Below, one piece after another: positions 1-5,026 of a stretch of 8,740 nucleotides of DNA. Where the stretch lies: the NCBI GenBank assembly GCA_900771005.1, contig CAAGMI010000233.1, forward strand, positions 1-8,740, given 5' to 3'. The notes beneath the pieces were generated by a model. It was not told the origin of the DNA, did no database searches, and saw only the letters and a program-made list of their open reading frames with translations. The DNA comes from Rikenellaceae bacterium (GTDB taxonomy: Bacteria; Bacteroidota; Bacteroidia; Bacteroidales; UBA932). Every line of letters starts with the position of its first letter. Position 1 is the stretch's first letter. The position numbers were made by a program, and so were the translations under genes.

Positions 1-96
1 GTGATGAAGTACGGGCTTGAGCACATAGCCAGCGTGCTTCTGAACCCTCTCAGGCCCCAGCCATTCGATATTTTTAAAATTTTGTCATGTGCTTAA
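1..96 (+). CDS. 3' tail of a host gene, C-terminus altered by element insertion (partial)
   Basis: Frame 1 is open from the window edge to a TAA at 94-96 and ends with the residues PLRPQPFDIFKILSCA. I do not recognise the protein, and its N-terminal part lies outside the window. The first 67 bases contain three CG dinucleotides, as in normal host DNA. From base 68 on there are none, so the last codons seem to belong to the inserted element. Joining the two copies of the candidate core (67-73 and 4410-4416) gives a tail of FDISSK-stop, with a strong terminator about 38 bp further on. This is what an intact host gene end would look like. The reverse strand of this short stretch is also open, so the gene call is an inference. 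Confidence 0.35.
   Translation: MMKYGLEHIASVLLNPLRPQPFDIFKILSCA
67..73. other. candidate left attachment core (GATATTT)
   Basis: GATATTT occurs here and at 4410-4416, with partly matching flanks (TTC before it here, TTT on the right). The left copy is preceded by C, which forms the last CG before the CpG-free block. The right copy is preceded by T, so the attP site of the excised circle would contain no CG. Seven bases is short, and AT-rich DNA gives chance matches, so this is a hypothesis. Confidence 0.3.
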
Positions 97-755
97 AAAA
101 TAAGTATTTCCTTAATCTTGTTGAGGCTATCCTGATTCTGCAAATCTTCCACAAGCACATCCCTTCCAAAATTCAACTTGTATGGCTTCTTGACCCTCAT
201 TTCAAATTTCAGGTAGTCTTGTTCAGGATTGTAGCCAGCATCTTCAATGGCAGTTCTTTGTTTCATTCCCTGCTTGAGTTTCACAACTCTTGCAGGATCA
301 TACATCTTCAAATCCACATTAGCATCTGACCACATTTTGAAGTGTCCCCTATACCTCCCATTGATTGACTCAAGGAGTTTGGTCTTTACTGGTGCAGTGT
401 GATTCTTAATGTATTGAGTTGCTTCTTTGTCCACTGGAAAAATAGCACCATATTCAAACACATCCACACTTGCATCCCATAATCCCACCCCAAGCCAGTT
501 CTGTAGAATCTCAATGCCCTCATTGTATTCATCAGTTGTGAAAGCAAAGTTATGTCCATTGAGAAAATATGGCAGACTGCCTTTGACTTTGAGGATTCTG
601 TTTTCAGGATTCCAGTGTACTTCCATATCCCTGCACCCATTCACTTTATAGGTTTCATATCCATAGTTATTCCACCCACTTGAGAAAGGATTGCAGAATG
701 AAAGATTTGGGCTATCTTTGTACAGACAATTGCTTATTTCTATGTAATCAATCAT
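93..755 (-). CDS. Phage/plasmid replication initiator, G2P (gene II/X)-like
   Basis: This is probably the rolling-circle initiator, which nicks one strand at the origin through a catalytic tyrosine. From ATG 755 the protein has 220 residues and begins MIDYIEI, the typical start of the filamentous-phage gene II/X family. Family-like blocks are KGSLPYFLNGHN (58-69), a helix followed by ASVDV (95-99), KMYDP (150-154, candidate nucleophile Y152) and YLKFEMRVKKP (181-191). Homology is judged from these patterns only. It is shorter than most G2P proteins (about 300-400 residues), and its stop lies inside the element, so this is not truncation by integration. An upstream in-frame ATG at 812 overlaps the preceding stop (TAATG) and would add 19 residues. 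I prefer 755 because the hairpin and the 18-bp repeat then fall in the leader. All eight Arg codons are AGR. Confidence 0.6.
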   Translation of the reverse strand: MIDYIEISNCLYKDSPNLSFCNPFSSGWNNYGYETYKVNGCRDMEVHWNPENRILKVKGSLPYFLNGHNFAFTTDEYNEGIEILQNWLGVGLWDASVDVFEYGAIFPVDKEATQYIKNHTAPVKTKLLESINGRYRGHFKMWSDANVDLKMYDPARVVKLKQGMKQRTAIEDAGYNPEQDYLKFEMRVKKPYKLNFGRDVLVEDLQNQDSLNKIKEILIF

Positions 756-766
756 AGTCTTTGCAA

Positions 767-784
767 TATGTTGATTGTTCAATG
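767..784. repeat. 18-bp direct repeat, copy upstream of rep
   Basis: TATGTTGATTGTTCAATG (+ strand) is identical to 4270-4287. Here it ends 11 bases before the rep ATG at 755. On the minus strand it reads CATTGAACAATCAACATA and contains the interrupted palindrome TTGA-N4-TCAA. Its partner sits 8 bases before the int ATG, so an operator, initiator-protein site or leader element shared by int and rep is plausible. Confidence 0.7.
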
Positions 785-807
785 GGGAGGCTTTTGACCT
801 CCCCATT
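781..807. other. perfect 10-bp hairpin in front of rep, candidate replication origin or attenuator
   Basis: AATGGGGAGG (781-790) and CCTCCCCATT (798-807) are perfect complements around a 7-base loop. The hairpin begins 5 bases after the stop of the 182-aa gene and overlaps the 18-bp repeat by four bases. On the minus (coding) strand no T-run follows, so it is a poor terminator for the genes read here. On the plus strand ATTTTC follows, so weak termination of antisense reading is possible. A hairpin beside a rolling-circle rep gene is a natural candidate for the nick site or for translational control of rep. Confidence 0.5.
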
Positions 808-811
808 TTCA

Positions 812-1360
812 TTACAATCCCTTCAGGTATTTCATAACTTCAGGAAGGTAGTCCAGTTGCTTCTGTGTCCCAGCCAGTCCCCTAAAGACAAAGACTTCAA
901 GTGTCCTCCAATTGGTAGTATGTACCACCACTAAATCCCCATTGTCCTGCTCTATCTTCCCATTGACCCCACTTGTTCCAAGACTGCCAGCATAGTAAGA
1001 CTGATAACCTTCCACTTTCCAAAGCCCTGACTGCATCTGATAGGGCTTATAACACTTATAGGGTGAATCTTCAATAGTGGTAAAACTGCCCTTTATTTGA
1101 GCATCCATAGGCTTCAAAGCCCTGCCAGTGTTCCTGACTGAAGCCATATCCATTCCTCTTAATAGGCTGATTCTGTGAGGAAGCAGACAGACCTCCCTGG
1201 CCCCCACAAGTGACTTGACCATTTCCCTGACTGCTCTGTTCCTCTGTGTATCATCCTGAATAGAAAAGCAGGAGTCAATAGACTCAAGGTGATAGGTTGC
1301 TTTTGAGTGTGCTATGTAAGTATATCTATACATAGACTTTTCAATAAATTGAGTGTTCAT
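812..1360 (-). CDS. hypothetical protein, 182 aa, between HTH and rep genes
   Basis: I do not recognise this family. The protein is soluble-looking, with no signal peptide or membrane segment. The N-terminal half (1-85) is helical and basic, with RNRAVREMVKSLVGAREV at about 41-58. The second half is rich in beta-prone, aromatic and glycine residues (YKCYKPYQ, YQSYYAGSLGTSG). The ATG lies three bases after the stop of the HTH gene, and GGGAGGG about a dozen bases upstream can serve as ribosome binding site. Its own stop is followed by the pre-rep hairpin. In filamentous phages a single-stranded-DNA-binding protein often sits beside gene II, so that role is possible here by position only. All eleven Arg codons are AGR. 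Confidence 0.75.
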   Translation of the reverse strand: MNTQFIEKSMYRYTYIAHSKATYHLESIDSCFSIQDDTQRNRAVREMVKSLVGAREVCLLPHRISLLRGMDMASVRNTGRALKPMDAQIKGSFTTIEDSPYKCYKPYQMQSGLWKVEGYQSYYAGSLGTSGVNGKIEQDNGDLVVVHTTNWRTLEVFVFRGLAGTQKQLDYLPEVMKYLKGL

Positions 1361-1363
1361 AGC

Positions 1364-1654
1364 CTATGCCCTCCCCACATTATTGCTCTGAAGAAAATCC
1401 TCAATAGCAGACCTCTTGACCCATATAGACTTTCCAAATTGAGTGAAGGGGATTTTTCTTGCAACCCTCCAGTTCTGCCAAGTTTTCACACTGACCCCAA
1501 GAAGCCTTCTTGCATCCTCACTCTTGAGCCATTCTTCTCCAGCCTCCTTCTTTGCATCACCTAAAATCAGGTTTTCAATCCTTGTGAGTTTTTCCAGCAC
1601 CTCATCAAACTGCTCTTGTGGTATCAAGACCACTGAATTACTTTTTGTTACCAT
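1364..1654 (-). CDS. Excisionase/AlpA-like helix-turn-helix DNA-binding protein
   Basis: This is a 96-residue protein. An N-terminal helical stretch (about 13-31, coiled-coil-like) is followed by a winged-helix HTH of the excisionase type: EWLKSEDARRLLGVSVKTWQ (41-60), the recognition part NWRVARKIPF (61-70), a wing with GKSIWVK (74-80) and a closing helix (82-90). This layout is typical of HTH_17/excisionase-family proteins in Bacteroidetes mobile elements, which act as recombination directionality factors or regulators of the neighbouring genes. It opens the second cluster (HTH - 182 aa - rep). Its start codon lies inside one arm of a 13-bp inverted repeat and the other arm covers its -7 promoter motif, which suggests autoregulation. 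Confidence 0.85.
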   Translation of the reverse strand: MVTKSNSVVLIPQEQFDEVLEKLTRIENLILGDAKKEAGEEWLKSEDARRLLGVSVKTWQNWRVARKIPFTQFGKSIWVKRSAIEDFLQSNNVGRA

Positions 1655-1707
1655 ATCTTTGAAAAATTTGAAATAGTTTTCTGTTCTTTTTTTGCAAAGA
1701 TATGGTA
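1649..1707. promoter_or_regulatory. 13-bp inverted repeat over HTH promoter and start codon (candidate operator)
   Basis: TACCATATCTTTG (1649-1661) and CAAAGATATGGTA (1695-1707) are perfect complements separated by 33 bases. The right arm, read on the minus strand, contains TATCTTTG, a match to the Bacteroides -7 motif TAnnTTTG. The left arm contains the HTH start codon (1652-1654). No clear -33 TTTG is seen at the usual spacing. The layout fits a paired operator bound by the HTH protein, or an RNA hairpin hiding the start codon. Confidence 0.55.
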
Positions 1708-1734
1708 TTGTAAAGCATTGATAATAAAATAGTT

Positions 1735-1775
1735 AGGAGGGATAATGAAGCATATTTCAGCCTATTATCCCCCCT
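1735..1775 (-). terminator. hairpin terminator between the two element gene clusters
   Basis: AGGAGGGATAAT (1735-1746) pairs with ATTATCCCCCCT (1764-1775) with one A-C mismatch around a loop of about 17 bases. The loop can extend the stem further through TGAA (1746-1749) and TTCA (1756-1759). It lies 28 bases past the stop of the 266-aa gene and is followed on the minus strand by the T-rich AACTATTTTATT. This fits Rho-independent termination of the int-led cluster before the HTH-led cluster starts. Confidence 0.5.
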
Positions 1776-1803
1776 TTGAAAATCAGGTATTTAACAAATA
1801 ATC

Positions 1804-2604
1804 TTACTCTGTGAGTTTCATTTCTGACCTTTTGTAAGATATTAGCCAGTCTTTCACTATCCTCTCTTTCTCAAAATCAACTTTCTGTTTCAGTTCATCA
1901 ATGTCAGGTCTATTGTCAAGAAGTCCTGCCCCCAGCATAAAATCAAACACAAAGGAATATCTTTTCTCTATTGAATGAAAGTCCACATCCTTTATTGTGT
2001 TGAGGATTTCTATTGCAGACAGACCAAGTTGTGAAAGTTCACCCTTTCCCTCATTCCTCTTGACCACTCTATTACCTTTCTTCTTGTCCCTAACCTTCCT
2101 TCCTGACAACTTTTCAACTTCTTTCAGTGTCTTTTCCTCACTCTTGACTATGGCTTCCAGTTCAGGGATAGAGAAACTCTTTTCTGATGGGTTACAATCA
2201 GCACACAAGACCTTCAGCCCCCTCCCAGTATCACCACCTCCATATCCTTTGAAGATAATGAAGCCAGCACCTTCAGGCAGTTCTGCTTTAATCACTCTTG
2301 AAGATAGGAGGTCTTGAAGCCCTACCTTCATAGCCTCAACTATGGCAGGATTGCAATAGTCACCCTTTAGACCTCCACAATCCAAGTGAAGAAGCCCACC
2401 CTGATAGGATTCCAACTGAAGCAAGGCTCTTGCAGAATCATAAGCAGTGGTATCTGCAAGAATGGTCTTGAGTGTCTTATATTGACCACTTCTGAAGCCC
2501 AGCCACATATCAAACAGAGTCCAGTAAGCATTTGTATCAGGAGGTAGGTTGTAGGACTGCCAAAAGGCTTCAAATTCCTTCTGTTGGTCTTTAGTGTACA
2601 GCAT
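1804..2604 (-). CDS. hypothetical protein, 266 aa, with HxxC...C...CxxC cysteines
   Basis: I do not recognise this family. From ATG 2604 the protein has 266 residues. An aromatic-rich N-terminal helical part (1-67) is followed by HLDCGGLKGDYC (H73, C76, C84), then a glycine-rich stretch KGYGGGDTGRG (119-129), CADC (C134, C137), a highly charged lysine-rich linker (about 150-200) and a helical C-terminus. The His/Cys set could bind zinc, but this is not a motif I can name. ATG 2604 has AGGA nine bases upstream. An alternative ATG at 2649 overlaps the stop of the 66-aa gene (ATGCTGA) and would add 15 residues. It sits in the int cluster where mobile elements often carry accessory or defence cargo, but nothing in the sequence proves such a role. 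All twelve Arg codons are AGR. Confidence 0.75.
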   Translation of the reverse strand: MLYTKDQQKEFEAFWQSYNLPPDTNAYWTLFDMWLGFRSGQYKTLKTILADTTAYDSARALLQLESYQGGLLHLDCGGLKGDYCNPAIVEAMKVGLQDLLSSRVIKAELPEGAGFIIFKGYGGGDTGRGLKVLCADCNPSEKSFSIPELEAIVKSEEKTLKEVEKLSGRKVRDKKKGNRVVKRNEGKGELSQLGLSAIEILNTIKDVDFHSIEKRYSFVFDFMLGAGLLDNRPDIDELKQKVDFEKERIVKDWLISYKRSEMKLTE

Positions 2605-2642
2605 ATAAATTCCTATGTTTTTGACTACACAATAAAAAGAAG

Positions 2643-2843
2643 TCAGCATCTGTGGGCTTCCACAAATAGCCTTCTGTCCTCCTTCAGTTTTGCAAGTGAT
2701 TCCTGCATTAAAGGAAGCAATTTGGGGTTGATATAATCTTTCTCAAGGCAGTCCTTCATCACTGCCACAAGTTCAGGCTCATTCTCCTGAACATAAACAT
2801 CAGCCAGTTGTGACTTCAGCATTTCATTTAATTCTTTGTCCAT
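2643..2843 (-). CDS. small helical acidic protein, 66 aa
   Basis: This is a 66-residue, almost entirely helix-forming protein rich in Glu, Lys and Leu, with no recognised domain. It starts 5 bases after the int stop, and AAGGA overlapping that stop is a good ribosome binding site. Its end touches the alternative start of the next gene (ATGCTGA). This tight packing argues for a co-transcribed, translated gene rather than a chance ORF. A small partner of the integrase or of the downstream 266-aa protein is plausible but unproven. Confidence 0.65.
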   Translation of the reverse strand: MDKELNEMLKSQLADVYVQENEPELVAVMKDCLEKDYINPKLLPLMQESLAKLKEDRRLFVEAHRC

Positions 2844-2848
2844 AATCC

Positions 2849-4261
2849 TTATTTGTTTTGTGTTAGAGCCTTTGCAAGAAGTTCTACAAGTGTTTCCTTA
2901 TCCAAGTTCTTCAAACCCTCTAAAATGGCTTCTTTTTCATTGTTTTGGGCTTGTCCCTCCCCCTTACCAAATATCTTCTTCAGTGCTTCATCTGTTTCAG
3001 CATTATTGAAGTTTCCCATATAGCCCTCTGTGGTCTTGACTGAAGAATGTCCAAGAAGTTTCTGTGTCAATTTATCAGGCAGTTGGCTTTTCATAGCAAG
3101 GTTAGCAAAGGAGTGTCTGCTTGTGTGAAAGGTCACTTTCTTTGTGATTTCAGCCTTTTCTGCTATTGATTTAAGATTTCTGTTGAGGATAACATTTCTT
3201 GAAGCAATCTGATTGAAAAGTTCTTTCCTCAACTCCAAGTCCATTGTTTCAATTCCTTTATAGGATTCAATAGCCCACTTTGCATCAGGATTTAAGAATG
3301 GAAAGATATAGTCAGAAGGCTTGTTTTCTTCCTGCCTATATAGGTCAAGAATAGCAAGTGCAGGGGCTACAAGTTCATAATCTCTGACCTTACCAGTCTT
3401 GTCCATTTTATATTTGAGCCTACCTTCTTCAACATTCTCCCACCTCAACTGAATCAGATCCCCTGCCCTTATGCCAGCACAATAGAAACTGAAAAGAAAG
3501 GCATTTCTTGTGTTCCATTCAGCACTCCCTTCTGCAAGGTCAAGGTCAATAATTCTTTGCATTTCTGCTTCATCAAGTTTCTCCTTTGAAGTGTCAGACC
3601 CTCCACTGATTACAAATTTACCTCTGCCAAATGGGTATCTTTCAGGGGTGATTCTGCCCTCTATCAAAGCATCATTGACCAGCTTCCTCAACTTCTTCAG
3701 GTTGCTTGCAATAGTGACCTTTGCAACCCTCCTGCCCTTACATCTTCCACTCTCAATAGTTGAAAGGTATTTTTCAAAACTCTTGAGAAAAGCCACATCT
3801 ATTTCAGAAAAAAGAAGGTCAGTCCTCTTGTGTGAAGCCAAATAGGATTCCAACTTCTTGACCACACACTGATAGTGCCTATTTGTCCCAACTGACTCTG
3901 TGGCTTCTGATTCCTCAACTTTACTCTTTGCAAATTCCAAGAAGGAGGGTGATTGTTCACCACTCTTTATGATTTGGGCTACAGAAGCAATTGAAAGGGT
4001 CTTGTTATCATCCTTATTTGCTTCCCTCTTTATCCTCTCAAGTTCTTTCTCCAGTGTTTCATTTAACTGCTGGTAGTTTGGCTCTGACTGCCTGACTTTT
4101 CTATCATCCTTTGCTTTGGGATTCCAGTCAGCCAAGTGACTCAATGCAACAGGAGTCTTGATTCTTCTGTGCTTCCTATTTTCAGTGATTCTCACCCACA
4201 CTGGATAATAACCCTGCTTTGTGGGTCTTGTCTGCAACTCAAGATTGAAGGTCTTTGCCAT
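2849..4261 (-). CDS. Site-specific tyrosine recombinase (integrase)
   Basis: This protein of 470 residues from ATG 4261 integrates and excises the element. An N-terminal arm-type DNA-binding domain (about 1-95, with RPTKQGYYPVWVRITENRKH) is followed by a SAM-like core-binding domain (about 104-205) and the catalytic domain (about 228-430). The catalytic residues are R265 (GIRAGDL), H379 and R382 (HTSRH), H405 (LGHSS) and Y414 (TTEGYMGNF), so the active site is complete. Lengthening the ORF to ATG 4345 adds 28 residues that read through the promoter and the 18-bp repeat, and arm domains of this family usually begin as here (MAKTFNLEL), so 4261 is chosen. It leads a cluster with the 66-aa and 266-aa genes. 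All 29 Arg codons are AGA or AGG. Confidence 0.93.
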   Translation of the reverse strand: MAKTFNLELQTRPTKQGYYPVWVRITENRKHRRIKTPVALSHLADWNPKAKDDRKVRQSEPNYQQLNETLEKELERIKREANKDDNKTLSIASVAQIIKSGEQSPSFLEFAKSKVEESEATESVGTNRHYQCVVKKLESYLASHKRTDLLFSEIDVAFLKSFEKYLSTIESGRCKGRRVAKVTIASNLKKLRKLVNDALIEGRITPERYPFGRGKFVISGGSDTSKEKLDEAEMQRIIDLDLAEGSAEWNTRNAFLFSFYCAGIRAGDLIQLRWENVEEGRLKYKMDKTGKVRDYELVAPALAILDLYRQEENKPSDYIFPFLNPDAKWAIESYKGIETMDLELRKELFNQIASRNVILNRNLKSIAEKAEITKKVTFHTSRHSFANLAMKSQLPDKLTQKLLGHSSVKTTEGYMGNFNNAETDEALKKIFGKGEGQAQNNEKEAILEGLKNLDKETLVELLAKALTQNK

Positions 4262-4269
4262 AATAGAAG

Positions 4270-4287
4270 TATGTTGATTGTTCAATG
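4270..4287. repeat. 18-bp direct repeat, copy upstream of int
   Basis: Identical to 767-784. It lies 8 bases upstream of the int ATG and directly abuts the -7 promoter motif, so it occupies the start of the predicted transcript. The spacing to the start codon differs from the rep copy by exactly three bases, so in both places the repeat would be read in the same frame (LNNQH) if translated. Confidence 0.7.
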
Positions 4288-4318
4288 CAAATATAAGCAT
4301 TATTTGAAAGTGTAGAAA
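4288..4318 (-). promoter_or_regulatory. Bacteroides-type promoter for int
   Basis: On the minus strand TATATTTG (4295 to 4288) matches the -7 consensus TAnnTTTG exactly. A TTTC (one mismatch to the -33 TTTG) lies 19 bases upstream, the usual spacing. It would start transcription just before or within the 18-bp repeat, about 20-25 bases before the int ATG. Confidence 0.55.
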
Positions 4319-4332
4319 CATTGTAGAAACAT
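4311..4332. repeat. tandem 11-bp repeat upstream of int promoter
   Basis: TGTAGAAACAT occurs twice head to tail (4311-4321 and 4322-4332). The 11-bp period places both copies on the same face of the helix. It overlaps the -33 region of the int promoter and lies about 80-100 bp from the right end, so it could be an integrase arm site, an excisionase site or an operator. Confidence 0.45.
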
Positions 4333-4409
4333 TTTTTACTTTCAAATACTTTTATTTACCTTAGCAGTTAGAAAGAAAAACACAATAGACACACTTCAAT
4401 TAGTGTTTT

Positions 4410-4416
4410 GATATTT
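4410..4416. other. candidate right attachment core (GATATTT)
   Basis: Second copy of the 7-base sequence at 67-73. Continuing the host reading frame from here gives ATT TCT TCA AAG TAA, a short natural C-terminus, and then the terminator at 4464-4492. A competing pair is ATTCGATAT (63-71) against ATTCAATAT (4427-4435), with one mismatch. That choice would leave the host frame open through the terminator, so it is less attractive. Confidence 0.3.
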
Positions 4417-4463
4417 CTTCAAAGTAATTCAATATACTTGTTTGGTTTCTGCACGAGTCACTC

Positions 4464-4492
4464 AGAAAGTCAAGCATTTTGCTTGACTTTCT
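4464..4492. terminator. strong host terminator right of the element
   Basis: Perfect 13-bp inverted repeat AGAAAGTCAAGCA (4464-4476) and TGCTTGACTTTCT (4480-4492) with a TTT loop, followed by TCGTTT on the plus strand. It probably ended the plus-strand host gene whose tail is at 1-96, before the element separated them. Confidence 0.6.
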
Positions 4493-4499
4493 TCGTTTC

Positions 4500-4680
4500 A
4501 GGGGGCCCTGCCCCCTTATCCGCTCACTACGATTCTCTACGTTCGCTACCCCTGCGGCTCCCAAGCTACCGACATCGCACATTATGCTCCGTCCCGCTCT
4601 CCGCCGGGCTCGTTGAGACTCGCCTTCGCTTCGCTCAAAATGACAAGGCCCAGGAAAAGGCGCGCTGAGCGCGACCAATC
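4500..4680. repeat. GC-rich intergenic repeat of the CHFERSE type, noncoding
   Basis: This GC-rich, CpG-rich block starts with a short hairpin (AGGGGGC-CCT-GCCCCCT, 4500-4516). Read on the minus strand, the region around 4640 gives CATTTTGAGCGAAGCGAAGG, whose translation CHFERSE is a familiar spurious peptide from dispersed intergenic repeats in many bacterial genomes. Frames here are open by chance on both strands, but I see no credible gene. The rest, up to the toxin-antitoxin promoter region, is AT-rich and featureless. Confidence 0.45.
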
Positions 4681-4771
4681 CTGTAAGAAAATTCAAAATA
4701 AAGTCATTAATAGTTCAATATTTTAAACTCCTCGAATCTAAGGGGTCTATATTTTGCAGTTTATGGGAATT

Positions 4772-4799
4772 TGTATAAATTCGCAACATCTGTATAAAT
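4772..4799. promoter_or_regulatory. paired TGTATAAAT repeats before the antitoxin gene (candidate operator)
   Basis: TGTATAAAT occurs at 4772-4780 and 4791-4799, 19 bp apart, roughly two helical turns. It lies directly upstream of the antitoxin start at 4810. Type II toxin-antitoxin operons are normally repressed by their own complex at such repeated sites, so this is a reasonable operator or promoter candidate. Confidence 0.35.
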
Positions 4800-4809
4800 G
4801 TATGTTATT

Positions 4810-5025
4810 ATGTCAACGCTTATTGTATCAGTAGAAGACGCTGCAATGCTTGCTAATATCAAGGCCGCTATCGAACAGCTTCGAGGAGTAGCGAGTGTGA
4901 CCGATGGCGTGTCTTATGATGCAACGGATTGCGATGCATATCGCGAGGCGATGGAAGATGTGAAGGCTGGTAGAGTTTACAAGGCTTCCAGCGTGGAAGA
5001 TATGTTCAAGCAAGCTTTGGCATAA
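4810..5025 (+). CDS. Type II antitoxin, partner of YafQ-family toxin
   Basis: This 71-residue protein begins MSTLIVSVEDAAMLANIKAA. A short beta strand and helices at the N-terminus are likely the dimerisation part. An acidic C-terminal half (YREAMEDVKAGRVYKASSVEDMFKQALA) resembles the toxin-wrapping tail common in antitoxins. It would neutralise the toxin encoded one base downstream and repress the operon. An earlier ATG at 4798 adds four residues and overlaps the second TGTATAAAT repeat, so 4810 is preferred. The call rests on its size, its position immediately before the toxin and the typical acidic tail. I cannot assign it firmly to the RelB, DinJ or Phd class. Confidence 0.75.
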   Translation: MSTLIVSVEDAAMLANIKAAIEQLRGVASVTDGVSYDATDCDAYREAMEDVKAGRVYKASSVEDMFKQALA

Positions 5026-5026
5026 T

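Larger units (their letters stand above)
67..4416. mobile_element. CpG-free integrative element with tyrosine integrase and phage-like Rep
   Basis: This is a compact element of about 4.34 kb with six minus-strand genes: int, a 66-aa ORF, a 266-aa ORF, an excisionase-like HTH, a 182-aa ORF and a G2P/gene II-X-like rep. The boundaries are inferred from two signals. First, there is no CG dinucleotide from 68 to 4453, whereas both flanks contain CG. Second, a shared GATATTT lies at 67-73 and 4410-4416, and exchanging across it rebuilds a sensible host gene end. The gene set implies site-specific integration and excision plus rolling-circle replication. No coat, assembly, terminase or relaxase gene is visible, so it could be an integrating plasmid, a phage satellite or a reduced filamentous-phage relative. 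The extent is uncertain by a few tens of bases. Confidence 0.75.

Noticed and set aside
2404..3855. 14-bp repeat ATAGGATTCCAACT at 2404-2417 and 3842-3855
   Set aside because: Both copies encode LESY in frame in two different genes. With CG-containing codons excluded, such coincidences become more likely.
3950..3959. TGATTGTTCA, a possible third copy of the 18-bp repeat
   Set aside because: Only 10 of 18 bases match, and it lies in the middle of the integrase coding sequence.
63..4435. ATTCGATAT / ATTCAATAT (63-71, 4427-4435) as the attachment core
   Set aside because: It contains a mismatch and would leave the host frame open through the terminator at 4464-4492. Kept only as the second-best option.
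4408..4696. Overlapping open frames of 86-98 codons on both strands in the GC-rich block
   Set aside because: They cross a terminator hairpin and contain the spurious CHFERSE peptide of intergenic repeats. Frames are open by chance because of GC-rich sequence.
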